Made by a program: the position numbers and the translations under genes | Shown: piece by piece, positions 22,483-35,133 of the stretch | Layout of the letters: each line of letters begins with the position of its first letter | Numbering within the stretch: position 1 is the first letter of the stretch | Origin: Scleroderma bovista | Lineage: Eukaryota > Basidiomycota > Agaricomycetes > Boletales > Sclerodermataceae | Assembly (NCBI GenBank): GCA_037178675.1 | Contig: JAYMGJ010000297.1 | Location: 62,001-126,000 of the forward strand | Length of the DNA: 64,000 nt | Reading direction: 5' to 3' | The notes under the pieces: model-generated | Told to the model about the DNA's origin: nothing | The model's database searches: none | The model's input: the letters and a program-made list of their open reading frames with translations, nothing else

Positions 22483-23993
22483 TAGCAACACATTGCCAAG
22501 CTCAGCAACTTGGGGACTTCCACACTCTGCAGCCACAAATCTAGCCTTCCTGGCTCATCATCAGAGTGACTTGAGTATGAGTCCTTTTTCTCAGAATTAT
22601 TCCAGTCAGTAACAATAGCATCCAATGTGGCAATAACAGGCAATTCAAGGAGTCTCCCACATGCGAACATGGACAATATGACCCACACATGCCTTCATAT
22701 ATTTGCTGCGATGTTGACTGAATCTTGAACTGCCTGAGGCACGAAGAATAACATGTGATAGCCCGAGCGAAGGGCATGGATGCCCCCCTCATCCTGGAGT
22801 GGTGTCCCCTTGGGTTGCACATGTAAGACACCCTACGAGACATAGTTAAGTAATAACGACGGAGAAATGGATGTATCACTTGTCACGCCAACGCAAGGCA
22901 CTTGCGAGTCTTCCTCTGATGAACAATCCGTGGCATTAGAACCACTGTTAACGGAAATGGAATTGAATCCAAAATGCCATCGAGAAAATGAAGGCGAGTC
23001 GATTGAAAAAGCCGTCAAAAACGCGGCGATTCCTTCCAACACTTCCTTAACGGAACGGATGACAAAAGTCGCATCAGTTCTTCGCGGTAATTCAGAATAA
23101 AAAGACGTACAGTACAATCTCGTTCGTCATCTTCCAGAGGACTTCCCAGAACGGTTGAATATCGCAGCCAGATAGTCATCGTTTTCCGTTCGTCCCCTTC
23201 AAAAAGAGTGCGGATTGCTGACGAGGAAGGAACAATCAAACCGAAGAAGGCCTTGACGATGAATTTTAAAGGGCGACCCTCATGATACCAAGCATAACGG
23301 GAAGCGAGTTCAATGCTGGGCGTTTTGTGGCTTCGAGCGACTTAAGGACCTGTGGCGAACCATTAGGGGTGTACTAGCCAAAGTCGTGCGATGCTATCCA
23401 CGTCACTTGGCCAGTCAGTAGTGACATCATGTCCATTAACGTCATCGATATCCATAGTGATCGTTCGCTCTTGACCCGTGCGGCGGAATCCTCGTATTTA
23501 AGTTAATTTGGGGAACGTGGAGAACTACACTTGATCTAAGCCAAAAAGCCAGAGTCGTGGCGTTGTGTTCCTACATACACCGTCGTAGTCACATGTCAAT
23601 TGAGAACTGGACAAGCAGTCTAACTAATCACTGACGTACTAGCTTGTTACAAGACAAGGCTGATAATCAGGTTGTTGAACCCGGCAAGCTAGCGGTCCAT
23701 GCTCTGTATCGGGTGTGACCTGCGCTGCCAATGGGTCCTGCAGTGGGATGCGTGATCAAACTTCGAAACGTGCTATGTACATCTTTTGAGCGGAAGTTGA
23801 CCTGTCGAACCTTGGACGTCCATCGATCTGAGACCTTGAGGTACTAGGGATGGTATGTGCAGCGCGCTGTCAGCGTGCAACAGGGCGACGTCGTGTTAGG
23901 CTGTTAGCTAATTTCTAGCAAGCAAAGTTGAAGCAAAGCCTCGACGTCCGACGCTTGCTAATTCGGCTCCTGTTTCTTATACCATCTTGAACG
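22483..23993. other. Intergenic region upstream of the citrate carrier
   Basis: Moderate-size ORFs exist on both strands (minus 22329-22688, plus 22867-23100), but none has a recognisable domain or splice support. The segment just before 23994 should contain the carrier promoter. Confidence 0.4.
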
Positions 23994-25369
23994 ATGTCTT
24001 CTAAGAAGGAAAAGCCGGCCTATTCACTCATTGCGGGGTCCATCGCAGGTGCTATAGAAGCGTGAGCATTTCCGTTCAAATCATGGGAACGCAAGTTCTC
24101 TTGTTCCCTCCGCGATTGAACTTCATGTACGAAGAACAAATTCACTCAACGAATTCCACACAATAGTTTCGTGACGTATCCGACCGAGTTCGTGAAGACA
24201 AGGTCACAGTTCGGTGGTCAGGTGCAGTCTTAATACCCACCGACCACCTTCCCTTATATCTCAACCTGCCTCTTGGTCCTTCAGCGCGAGTCACCTATCA
24301 CCATCGTCCGCAACACTATTCGCGATAAAGGTATAGGTGGATTGTATTCCGGCTGCTCGGCACTGGTGATTGGGAACTCCGTCAAGGCGGGTGTTCGGTT
24401 CGTAGCGTATGGCCACTTCAAGTCGATGTTGGCGGATGCGGAGGTACGTGTATTTACTGATGCTCACTGTCTATATACGAAGGCCAATGACTTCTCGTCA
24501 GGGAAAAGTCACTCCCCCACGAAGTCTCCTTGGTTCGTGCTTGCTATTCGTCTTTCTGATCCCTCGAGTTAAACATTCCATTGTTACCATGTAGCTGGCC
24601 TCGGAGCTGGGATGACGGAGGCCATCGTTGCAGTTACACCCTCTGAAACCATCAAGTATCCACTCTCGATAGCCACGTTTGGGTCCATTACTAACATGTA
24701 CGTTGCCCAGAACAAAACTTATTGATGATGCAAAACGACCAAATCCACAATACCGCGGACTTGTACATGGAACGGTGTCTATCGTACGCCAGGAAGGAAT
24801 CCTGGGCATCTATCGTGGCCTCTTCCCTGTCGTGAGTTGACTCGTCTCACAGCCACGACCAATCCTAATGCACCAAATAGATGATGCGGCAGGGTGCCAA
24901 CTCCGCGGTACGGTTCACGACATACACTACGTTAAAACAACTTGTCCTGGGTACTGCCCGGCCAGGCCAGCAGCTACCCGCTGGTATCACGTTTGGCATA
25001 GGAGCCGTCGCTGGCTTCGTGACGGTGTATGTCACACAACCTCTCGAGTACGTAGTCGTGTTTATCGAAAGAGTTTCTTACTTACACACGATAGCGTCAT
25101 CAAAACACGTATGCAATCGTTGACTGCACGTCAGCAATACCGGAATTCCTTCCATTGCGCTTACCGAATCTTAACGGAGGAAGGAGTGCTTCGATTCTGG
25201 ACAGGCACTACCCCAAGACTCACCAGACTGATCGTGAGTTTCCTGAGAAAACTTTTGGTGGTTCAGAACTAATTATCCCTTTCTCATTATACAGATGAGT
25301 GGAGGAATAGTATTCACAGTCTACGAAAACGTGATAAGACTCATCACACCAGAGAGTGATGTCAACTAG
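23994..25369 (+). CDS. CTP1: Mitochondrial tricarboxylate (citrate) carrier
   Basis: Predicted 291-residue inner-membrane carrier that exchanges citrate for malate or another organic acid. Nine exons: 23994-24061, 24167-24221, 24285-24443, 24502-24532, 24595-24655, 24711-24831, 24881-25047, 25095-25233, 25295-25369; all phases agree. Three carrier signatures are seen: YPTEFVKTR, TPSETIKTK and QPLDVIKTRMQ. GLVHGTVSIVRQEGILGIYRG and FWTGTTPRLTRL are typical of the citrate subfamily. The length is normal for the family. Two decayed copies flank the gene. The intact frame at nine junctions argues that it is functional. Confidence 0.92.
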
Positions 25370-25929
25370 TTTGTCAAGTTTCTGTTCTGTTGTTGTATGT
25401 CCATCCATTACAACAGTTCAATACGGCTGTATACATGTACCATTCGACCTCGGATAGGCTACTGTCTTACCTCCGGCGACACGATTCCCAAGATGCATGT
25501 TGTCTCAGTTGTTGATGAACTTGGAAAGGCCACCCAAGTGGTCACCATTAAACACGATATCCCTTCCTTTTGTCAAGACATTTCAAACTGAGAGTGGACT
25601 CATTCTCAGACGTTCACGTGGCCTGGTTCGAACCAAGTATGTCGCTGTTGCCTTTCCTCTGTTTCCTTTGCCTATCAGTTCAGCACGATTGAACAAGGCC
25701 CATTGACGCTACTAGCTATATTGGTTGAGTTAATTTGGTACGTAACAAACCCCAGGAGTTGCTAGGGAGGTGAGTTTTGGGTCGTTTCCAACACGCACCA
25801 CCTCCGCGATTTGTTTCACTTGTACTCTATGTTGATGTCAACGCCAGGCCTTGGCTCAGGGTGATAAAGACAATCCACAGTTTGTTCAATATCTCCTGGA
25901 ACAGATACCGCTATTCATCCAGTTCAGAC
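25370..25929. other. Spacer between citrate carrier and its 3' relic
   Basis: Short ORFs only. A GGTTCGAACC word near 25625 resembles a tRNA T-loop, but no cloverleaf arms surround it. Nothing supportable. Confidence 0.4.
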
Positions 25930-26998
25930 TCCGTGCAGCATGTACAACATGTTCACCACAAAAAAGTCTCGTGGCGTATCCGACTGAGTTCGTGAAGAAG
26001 TCGGTGGCCATTAGACCTGTCAGGTGCAGTCTATTACTTACTTTCCCTTTTATCTCACCTTGCTTCTTCAAGGCCTTCGACGCGAGCCGTCCATCGCCAT
26101 CATCCGCAATACGATTTTTGAGAAAGATATAACCAGATGGTATTCAGACTGCTCGGCATTGGGAATTGGGAATTTTCCGACAAGGCGGCCCTTCGGTTCA
26201 CGACATAGATTGGTGGATGTGGAGGTAGGTGTATGTTTTCTGATCTTCACAGTTGATTGACAGCTTCTTATCACTGGAAGAGTCGGTCCCTACAGAGTTC
26301 CTTGGTGCATGTTTGCCGTCCGCCTCTGAATCCCGGGCTGGACATCCCACTGTTTCCACGTAGCCAGTGGAATGTTCAGCCCCGGGATTCAGTTACCCTC
26401 TCCGAGACTAACAAGTGGGCACTGTTAACAGCGTTGTTTGGCTTCATCTCTAAGTGTACACTGATCCAAAACAGCCAAATCTACGATACTACGGACTTGT
26501 ACGTGAAATGGTCGAGAAGGTATCCTGGAGATTTATCGCGTTCTCTTCCCTGTTGTGAGTTGAGCAGTTCTGCAAACACGACCAACCTCTGGTGCACCTT
26601 GCTCGAATAGATGACGCGTCGGGGAGCCAACTCTGCTGTAGGTTCACATTCCTGAAGCTAAAACAGTCATTTCAGGGTACTGTGCGACTGGGACAGCAGG
26701 TACCAGCTGGCATCACGTTCGACATAGAAGTTATCACTGGCCTGGTGACGGTGTATGCTACATAACCTCGAATATGTGGTATATCCATCGAAAGAATTTC
26801 TTACAAATTATCACAGCATCACCAGGCTGCGTATGCGGTCGTTGACTGCACATCAGTAGTACCGGAATTCTTACTGCATGTCAACGGAGGAAGGAATACA
26901 ATACTTCGATTATGCCTTTCCTTTTACACAGTTCATGCCTATGATCTATGAGAGCATTATAAGATTTATTGCGAGAGCAGAGTGTGATACTAAATAGT
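25930..26998 (+). pseudogene. Decayed 3' copy of the mitochondrial citrate carrier
   Basis: Exon-by-exon similarity to the intact carrier can be followed from the AYPTEFVK exon (about 25970), through the IIRNTI...GNF block and the TKLI/PQY region, to the final exon ending near 26998. It holds several frame-breaking changes and in-frame stops, and it is more diverged than the 5' relic. Confidence 0.8.
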
Positions 26999-27493
26999 CC
27001 AAATTTTCCTTTCCTTGGAAGTACTTTATGTTGATGTAGGCTTAACATTTTTCAAGTTACTGCGGATCCGATAAGTACTGAGCGAGAAACAACCGATATT
27101 GTCTCGGGGTGCTCTTTCCTTCACAATCAAAATTACCCTAGGCCTAGAACCCGTGACAGATTTGCAGTCGCCACTGGCGGGCCTATGGGGCAGGATGGTC
27201 GATTTGGCACACGCACTGACATGGTCATATCCTCTTCATCTCAAGAACCATCAACGGATGCATTTCTGCTTAATACCAACTGTTATTCCGACGTGCCTAT
27301 GTCCGATGTCATAAATACCATCATTACACCCGATTTACGCAAAATACCCAGTAGGAGATATTAATGCGTGCGTGTGCAGAACGGATGAAGTACAGCGGAG
27401 TAATAACAACTAGTCAGTTCCAGGTGCCTCGGTGGCCGTATGCGGAGCCTGCATCGGCAGACTGGCATTGGTGATAACTGCCATGATATCGAA
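26999..27493. other. Intergenic spacer
   Basis: No supportable gene, repeat or RNA seen. Confidence 0.4.
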
Positions 27494-28521
27494 TCAGGTT
27501 TGATACCTCAGAGGCAGGTTAGAGAACGCACCACTGCCGGAGTTATTCGATCCACCAAGATTGAAGGTGGTCCCGGGCCCACTGGTCGTAACATCCTTGA
27601 CAATGTTCTTATGACTGTTGATGGTATCGATCTTATTCACGCGGAGGTCGTCGTCATTCAACCGCTGCTGGAAAGTCTTCATTGCCTCCGATATGATAGC
27701 ATTTATATGCTCTTGCCCGAGCCCATTGTGAGCTGACCTAAGCTGGGGTTGGCAACTGGTTCGTGTGGATTTGCTAGGAGGCCGGGGTATATTACACGAC
27801 CGCGCGGATTGGGTGGGTCGGTTTTGCACCCGCACGCTTGGAAAACGCACACCGCTCCCACCCGGTGACTTGCGTACCCTCTTCAAAGGGATCCTGTTGA
27901 CTAAATATACGGTCAACAGCGAGCTGAGTAAACAGGTGTATCACTAACCTGATGTCCCTTGTGCTTCCTCAAGCGCCTGTGCCAAGCTTGACTCTCCTTC
28001 CCCGCATTGACTAAGAAGTTCCGGTGACTTTGCGACCGATCGCCTCGGATCACTACTATGTGCTGATTGGGAAGTTGGACGCTCGCCAGGCGGTCTAACT
28101 GTGGAACCGTTCAGATCGCATTCACGTGTCGTCTCCGCCGCTTTTTTCAGGTTAATTGTGTCCTGGGGTATAGGGTTAGAGCAAATATCAATATATATAT
28201 TGCACAATATTTCAACCTCGATCCGACATCTGAGATCCTGGCACCGCTGTAAATATATTTGGTGTTGCTGCGTCTCTAGCTTGTCGATGGAACTAGAGTC
28301 ATTGGCACGCTTAAAGAGAGCCCTCCAATCATTGACAAGTCTTGTTAGATAGAAGATATATCGATATGTTAGATGGATGGTGCGATAAACCTGTGGTCTT
28401 ACCGCTCTCCATCGTTAGCAAACTCGGTATACTGGTCCTGGGCTATCAGCCTTCCTTCGCGGGACTCAAGGAGTTCCACAATGTTCATTAGGGACCGTTT
28501 CGCCTGTTGAAGATGGTGCAT
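27494..28521 (-). CDS. Unassigned 305-residue helical protein with Gly/Asn-rich tail
   Basis: Three exons (28521-28403, 28340-27949, 27900-27494) join in frame with GT...AG introns. The N-terminal half is charged and helical, with coiled-coil character (LMNIVELLESREGRL, LVNDWRALFKRAND, DKLETQQHQIYLQRC). The middle is basic and Ser/Pro-rich. The end has an EHINAIISEAMKTFQQRL helix, then a low-complexity GPGTTFNLGGSNNSGSG stretch. I do not recognise the family. The Gly/Asn-rich tail resembles linkers seen before or after NLR-type modules in fungi, but none is present. An extra 5' exon upstream cannot be excluded. Confidence 0.5.
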
Positions 28522-28845
28522 ATCAGTGAAAGATGTGACAGGTGGGAGGTAAGCAGTCCGCCCCCCTCTGCCTTTTTATTCAGAGCCGCAATCAGGGTGC
28601 ATCATACCTGTCTGATTCAACCTGGCCAGCTTATGGCGGCAGCCGCTGGAAATTCCTGTCCCATCGCAACGGAACACAAGGTGGACCCACAAACTCGCAA
28701 GGGTGAACAAGACGCGTGTTCTGCGTCGTGTCGGCGGGCAACAATTGAACAAAAGACAAAGCTGACATTACGTAACCCCTCTTGGAAACGTTCTTCTAGT
28801 ACCACTTCCGAAGCCTGAATACGTTGTCTACAACCCCGAAGTGAA

Positions 28846-30388
28846 TTATATTATTATACCCTTTATGAGATGCTCAACAACCCTCCACATTTTCCAGGTA
28901 TCCATGTCAGTTTCGACGCTTAATGCCCTCAGTCCTGGCACGACAGACATGAGGTACTTTGCCACAGCCTGGGGATCCCTTATTTGTGAGTTACGGAGAT
29001 TCAGAAGATCTAGAGATGACCATTGCGATTCGGAGGATGCTGTAGCGGGATCCTCGTCAGGGAGAATTCTGGCATCGATCGCCATATGCAGTCGTGCAAG
29101 GCGGGGACAGCGCGATACGAGCTCACGAACACTTGAGAGCGTCAAACGATGAGACGTGCTCCATGCAAGACTGCACAGTCGTAGTTCTTCGAGGGCTGGC
29201 CACGCGAGGGCCGCCTGCGTGATAAATGCATCGTCCAAATCGAGTGTTCCGAGATTGACCAGGCGAAGAATGCGGAGCCGCCGACAAGTGAGGAGCGGTG
29301 CAAGCATCGATGGAACGACAATGAAGGGATGGTCACAGGTAGTGGTGAGCTGAAGGTTGTGTTTAATGACAAGAGTGTCAAGGACCAAGGAACAACCTTG
29401 GAGGCACTCGAGCTCCTGAAAGAAGGTGCGTAGGACGGTGTTAGGTGCCTGCGCGTCATAAGAGATTGACACTTCCCGAAGCGTAGAAGAGGAAATAGAA
29501 GAAACCAAGTTGCAGCACTGATCTAGCGAGCGAGCAGTAATTTTCACGCACTGCAGCACGGGAAATCCCAACTGAGCGGGCTGGTGGAAGGCGGTATCAG
29601 GTAAACTTAGGCTCAGCACTTGTAAGTGTTGTAGTTGCATGAGTCGGAGAAAACTGCCGGGGGAGAAGCGCAATTTGAAACCAAGCGAAAGCGCGTGCAG
29701 ATAAGGCATCTGGTTGTCAGAGAGCTCGAACCCAGACGAGAATGCGAAAGAGTCGACCTTTAATGTCCGTAAGGAAGATGCATTTTCAGGTATAGCCCTC
29801 AGAGCGTAGCGGACAGCATCGGGGTCAGACTCTCGGGGTATCGTGAAAACCAATTGAACAAGGCGCTGCGACAAGACGTTGACTAGCAGTGGCAATGCGA
29901 CGGTGGGGGTTGCGATCACAGTGAAGTCCAGAGTGTGAAGTGATGGGAACAGAGTGTGAAATAGCTCGCGAGAAAATATTGTCCTTAGAATGTCGTCGTC
30001 GACGATAGGTAGACCAAGTGCTTTGGGGCCAGCGAAAGCACGAATCCGGTGGGAGTATCGTTGCAGTCTGATCCAATCATCGGCCGACAGCTCCCTAATG
30101 AAGTGCTGGAAAGTTCCAATGTCAGCGTGTATGAACTTCACAAAAACGACATACAATCGTATTGGAAACGTCCGTCCTCTTCCAAAGGTCAAAGGGTAAG
30201 CACATCACGAGTGGACTGACTGCACCCTGGGTTTTCCACAGTATATCTAGTGCTGGCTCCATGAATGATTTACAGGTCCGTGCAAGTCTCGCAATGTCAC
30301 GGCTACCATGGGCCCTGGGAGGGACATCCTCCATCAAGAACGCCATGATATGGACCACAAGCTCGTTAATTAGAAGGCAGGTGTGCAT
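28846..30388 (-). CDS. F-box protein with LRR-like C-terminal region
   Basis: Predicted 497 residues from exons 30388-30155 and 30105-28846; the 49-base intron keeps phase. The start is the ATG at 30388; the upstream GTG is not used. Residues 1-60 fit an F-box: LLINELVVHIMAFL, then RDIARLARTCKSFMEPALDILWKT. The rest alternates LR.L and L..L..L units typical of the leucine-rich segments in the large families of basidiomycete F-box proteins. Such proteins bind Skp1 and choose substrates for SCF ubiquitin ligases; the target is unknown. A fragment of a relative lies at 33.2 kb. Confidence 0.82.
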
Positions 30389-30999
30389 CTTCACAATAAA
30401 ACGGTGAAGGTAGTTGCTTTTGAAAATTTGAAGACTGAAGCGCGCATAGAACGGCTTGCACGAAATTTTTTACATACATCATCCTGCGAAGCGACCCGTA
30501 AACACAGATACCCCTCCCACCGTCTCAAATACAATTGCCACGTCGCACGAACGCCTAATCTTCCTTCGAATATTTGGCCCAGTGCCTTGGGCAGACAGTA
30601 GGCTGGCGCGCTCTGGTTGACCCCGACTGTCGCCAACACCAGCATATGCATATACCCTTCGGTCTTCCACAGGCGGCAGAATTGAAGCTAGGACCGACGG
30701 CAAGAATCTATCACCAGTGAGTACTCTTCGCCAAAGACATAACACACGACCACTTTCGAAAGGGCTGATCGACAACTCAATGGAGTAATTGATACTCATC
30801 TAGTTCAGGCCACAACAATTCAACTCGGACGACGGTATTTACATTGCTTCCTGTAGAAGGTCACTCTGGAATACTTACCCTTGAAGGAATAGACATTCAC
30901 ACCTCGACCTGCACACCCGTTCGAATTGTGCTCTGCGAGTAACTCAGCATTGTATCCATCATACGGGCTCAAACAACTGTGCTTGCGGCCGATTTCTTT
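30389..30999. other. Intergenic spacer
   Basis: Only short unsupported ORFs on both strands. Confidence 0.4.
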
Positions 31000-31930
31000 T
31001 TGAAAAGTACAGAGGAAGCTACCTTAGGAATGATGCCTTCGGCCTCTCAGCCTCTTCTTGGAGTGGCCGGACCTCTGAGACTCTTGTCGCATCACGAACG
31101 ATGTCTCATGCAGATTCCTGGGTATTCTCGTATTTGCGGTGGCGTGCGCCTGCGTCCATCAAATGTTTCTCCAACCGTGACAATCTGCTTGCCACCATGC
31201 CCTTATTTTTCACTATGTCCCACATAGTGGTCACCAACCGCACGCGTCCAGCAGTGTCGGCATCGTACAACTGTTGCAGGACAAATCGACCCTTCCACCC
31301 AATGTGATGACAGTCGATTTTACCACCAGGACACGACGGAACCCTCCATGACGGCATGCGGTGCATGTAGATAAGGCCACTTAGCTTGACTTTTCCCCGA
31401 TGTTTGTTCACGGATCAGCAATAGGTAATATACAGAATTCTACTCATACTTTTGCAGCAACTAGCCGTCGATCATATGAAATACATCTCGGTCGGAACGC
31501 CAAGTGTCGTCGAATCCGGCGTATCGACGGACACACCCTCCTCCTCGTCCTTGCCACCTGTGAGTTTGTCGATAAACTTTGGGTATCTCAGCCGAGAATT
31601 CGCATGTGAGAGGACCATAGCTTACGTTGCTTTTTCCTGTCCCCATATAACCAATTACTGGGTAGGGTGGAGACTTTCAATATCAAACAGGGTCGTCTGC
31701 AGAGAAGACGTACGCAATCACGGTAACTGAAGACATGACGATATGTTTGAAAGAATTAGGGCAGATCCGAGGTATGCGTGTATACCCTCACCCTCGCACT
31801 TATCGCTGACACGTGTTCTTGCCTCGAGTTCTCCTTGTCTTTTCAAACCATGCCGAATTCGAATTTCAAAGGGTAACAACACGCCGTGAAGATAAGCGCT
31901 TCGGATGTGATCTTGAGCAGCCTTCATGGA
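31000..31930 (-). pseudogene. Decayed class A GTPase gene
   Basis: Minus-strand remnants in the exon order of the intact class A genes: GTGKSN from the P-loop exon near 31.64 kb, GFDDTWRSDRDV from the Walker B exon near 31.5 kb, then YRGKVKLSG, RVRLVTTMWD and LMDAGARHRKYENT (31.4-31.1 kb). Exon 3 is mostly lost, an unrelated stretch interrupts the VKLSG region, and the frame is broken in several places. It is the outermost member of the GTPase array. Confidence 0.75.
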
Positions 31931-33159
31931 AAAGGGATTCCTAGGGAGGGTGCCTCACCCCACCGGCGGGCTGCTCCTCCCGATGTCTAGCCAAAATACA
32001 CTATCGAAATCTGACGGTTGCGTCAGATGCGGCATTTTCACCCTTGTTTTGTGATTGCATTGACGAACAGTTGTCCCCTGCACTTAATGTGCCTTATGCT
32101 TCATCGACGATATTCTGTCGGAATCAACTGCGAAGAAGGTCCTTTGTTGATAAGTATGTACATTCGCGTGCGCAGGTCGAGCATGTTCACAGGTGCCGCT
32201 GTTCAAGAGCGGAGCCAATCATTGGCCCGATTCGCCCTTTGTTTGCGTGTTGTCCATATTTTCTTTCGTTCTGACATCGTTATCGCTTCCGCTTCTCTTA
32301 GATACAGTGACAGCTTGACCGATCCACATAGTTTTATACAAACCAGTTTCTGTTAGGAAATGGTGATACCGTCGTGTGTAGATGAGTAACAACAGCTTCT
32401 TGACATCCGCACTTTGCTGATAGAATATGACATCTAGTGGTTTGTAATACCTCAAGAAGGCAATCAAAGAACGCACCACAGGCTAAGTTATAGATCCAAT
32501 CCAGTTCCGCTGGCCGTAACAAGACCAATAATGCGCTCTTGACCGCTGTAGTTATCAATGTTATGCACACGGGTACCGGTGCTTCTTTGAAAGCCTCATC
32601 GTCGGCATGGGCCGACTTGCTACCCGGTTACCTCTATGACAACACCGATGACGTCTGAGTTGGTGGTTGGGGTACATTAATAGGTAGCGGCCCTGCCAGA
32701 AGCGATGATATCTGAACTATGGCCGTGGTGGATCAGCGGACTGGCGCGTACTTGCCGGCACGCCGCTTCCAGCAGGTGGCTTGCGCAGCCGCCTTGAGGT
32801 GGATCTGATGATGGACGACGTGGCTAACAGCAAGAGTTACTACATAATGAACACTGACATCACTGACATCATGTCTTGTGATTCCACAAGCGCTTGTGAT
32901 ACTAATCGCAACGTTTCTTCCTTGCGGCCAAAAAGAAGTTCCAATAACAACGGGACCGATGGCCCAGGGTGTCGATGAGCTCCAAGAAGGCCGTAAATTG
33001 GTTCCATCTGTGGAGCAGTAGGAAATCCGTCCAATAACGTCGATGGATGCTTGACACCATACTATAGTGCCATGTTCGTCCCGAAATGCGGAAGAGACAA
33101 TATGTAAAGCAGACGAAACTGGAGTACTTGACTAAAGGATCAGCCGGGTAAGCAGTCAA
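31931..33159. other. Intergenic region
   Basis: Short ORFs without conserved motifs. A small TCACTGACA-type direct repeat occurs near 32.86 kb. Nothing else supportable. Confidence 0.4.
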
Positions 33160-33350
33160 AGCACACGAAAGGATCTGACCAGCGGACTGGGGTTAGCATA
33201 GGAGTGACTTCTGCCAGCCTGCCGGATTGAGTGTGCAGACTTGAAGGCACCTGGTAGTCAGAAAGACACGAGAATGCGAAATAACCAATCGTTAATATTC
33301 GTAAGGAAGGTGTATTTCCATCGGGACGCAAGGAATTCCATCAAGTAAAT
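33160..33350 (-). pseudogene. Fragment of the F-box/LRR-like gene
   Basis: The minus strand matches the F-box gene segment at about 29.69-29.80 kb (SLR-L, FAFS and SDNQ/SDYQ-type words in the same spacing) with many changes. It is a short relic without flanking exons. Confidence 0.5.
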
Positions 33351-33642
33351 GTCAACAGCCTCACGGTCGGCCTAGTATATAGGACATTGTGATGGTAAGG
33401 CGGCAAGGTGGGGCAACTTGTGGAACCCGGATTGAACGTCCATAATCAACCATGTGGGTGGAGGTAGATACGTTTTACAATCAGAATTCAGTTCTCGTAC
33501 CTCAGTGGAGTGAATGATACTTGACCGTCTACTAGCTCTGTACGTAGCGAGACATAAAAACGGAACCATTCAACACAGACGGTAGAATATATATACATCA
33601 GTGGGTGGGGCGCTGATCTAACCTGATTCATCGGTCAAGCTT

Positions 33643-34917
33643 TCAAGCCTGCACGTTCATCTGGATTGTTTGCTGTGGCAGAGGATAAACGTGAGCCTCC
33701 ATCGCATACGCCCAAAACAAAATGCTTACAGAGCGTGGTTTCTTGGAAAACATCAACTTAAGCCGCCTCAGGAATGGTATCTTCAGCTTCTCCATCTCTT
33801 CCCATGTCTTCTGTAGCTGGGCTTCAATCCTCTTGTATTCCGCTTCCAACTCTTTCGCCAACGCCGGATCATTTTGCACCTTGGCTTCGTCCGAAAGTTG
33901 CTTGATGGTGTCCTTTTGCTCCTGAAGGAGCCTCTGAAATTGGGTAAAGAGGGCTTTTCCCGCAGTCGTCTCGTTCAGCCTTCTGTCCGCGTCTACCAAC
34001 TCTTCTTGGAGTAGTAGAGCCTCAGACTCTCCTATTGCATCACGAACGATGCCCCATGCAGATTCGGGGGTATTATTAAACCTTTTATGACGAGCGCCTG
34101 CGTCAATCAAAGGTTTCCAGAAATTGCCTTCCAACTGTGCCACTCTGTTCTCCGCCGTATTCGTATCTTTCATTTTGTCCCACATAGTGGTTACCAACCG
34201 CACGCGTTGTGCAGCATTGTCTCCACACAGCCGACCAAACATGTCGAGGTTTTTGCATACCGAGCCAGACATACGGTTGTCGCTTATGCGATGGGTGTAG
34301 ATAACACCGCTTAGTTTGACCTTTCCTTTATATCTGTTCAACTTGTCAGTGATGCGTAAGGAATGCACGTAAATCCATTCCTACTTTTCCTCCAACCAGC
34401 CAGCGATCGTTCGAAGGATATCTCGGTCAGAACGATAGGTGTCATCGAATCCTGGCGTATCGACGAACACATATCGCCCCTTGGACGTGTTCGCTATGAA
34501 CTCCCTAACGTCCTGAGTGCATGATTGAAGCCTACCAGCTCCCTTCTCTGCCTTGTTACCTGTGAGTTGGTTGATGAACTGTGCATATGTTAGTCGAGAA
34601 TTCGCGTGGGAAGGGTACATAATTTACGTTGCTTTTTCCTGAACCTGTAGGACCCATCAAACTGTGACGGTGTCGACGTACTCATGAGCATTGTACTCGC
34701 AAAAAATATGCATCGAAAAGACATACGCAACAACAATATCCGTCATTTTGGTGGATCTGAGGGGGGGCATGCGACTGGGACGGACCTGTTTGGAGGGCTG
34801 TGGTATGTATATTCCCGCTCGAGCTGGACACACCTCCAAGGCGTGTGCTTGCCTCGCGTCTTCCTTGCGCTGGATCCAGCCATCACGGGGGTTTGATGGT
34901 CCTCTGCCACATTCCAT
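33643..34917 (-). CDS. GIMAP/AIG1-like P-loop GTPase, class A, copy 1
   Basis: Predicted 350 residues. Exons: 34917-34727, 34661-34628, 34578-34385, 34333-33730, 33672-33643. The P-loop GPTGSGKS is at residues 67-74, alone in a 34-base exon. SCTQDVREF and Walker B VFVDTPGFDDT (Asp 115) are in the third exon, then VKLSGVIYTHRISDNRMSG and RVRLVTTMWD, the family's C-terminal G-domain motifs. The tail (about residues 200-330) is a strong coiled coil (LLLQEELVDADRRLNE...EAEYKRIEAQLQKTWEEMEKL). Proteins of this kind bind guanine nucleotide and may self-assemble like GIMAPs; their roles in fungi are unknown. It is transcribed away from a class B gene whose ATG is 216 bases off, so they may share a promoter. 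Confidence 0.85.
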
Positions 34918-35133
34918 GAACCCTACTAGGAGAAATTAGACCTCCGAATGAAATTGGCGCTCGATCCTGCGACGGTCATGGACCCTCGTGTTTGCGGAGA
35001 AGGAGGTGACCCCGTTCCAATGGCCGTGCTATTCCTCGTGGTTTACAGCCTAAAAGCGATGTCAGATAGACCGTTTTGATTGCTCTACACCTTGCTGTTT
35101 CCTCCTTTCAGTGCCGTTCCTCGACTACCTGCA

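Noticed and set aside
22329..22688. Minus-strand ORF of 119 codons overlapping the end of the Crinkler-type gene
   Set aside because: No recognisable domain, no splice partners and overlap with a possible exon on the other strand; left unannotated.
25615..25640. GGTTCGAACC word like a tRNA T-loop
   Set aside because: No matching acceptor, D or anticodon arms around it.
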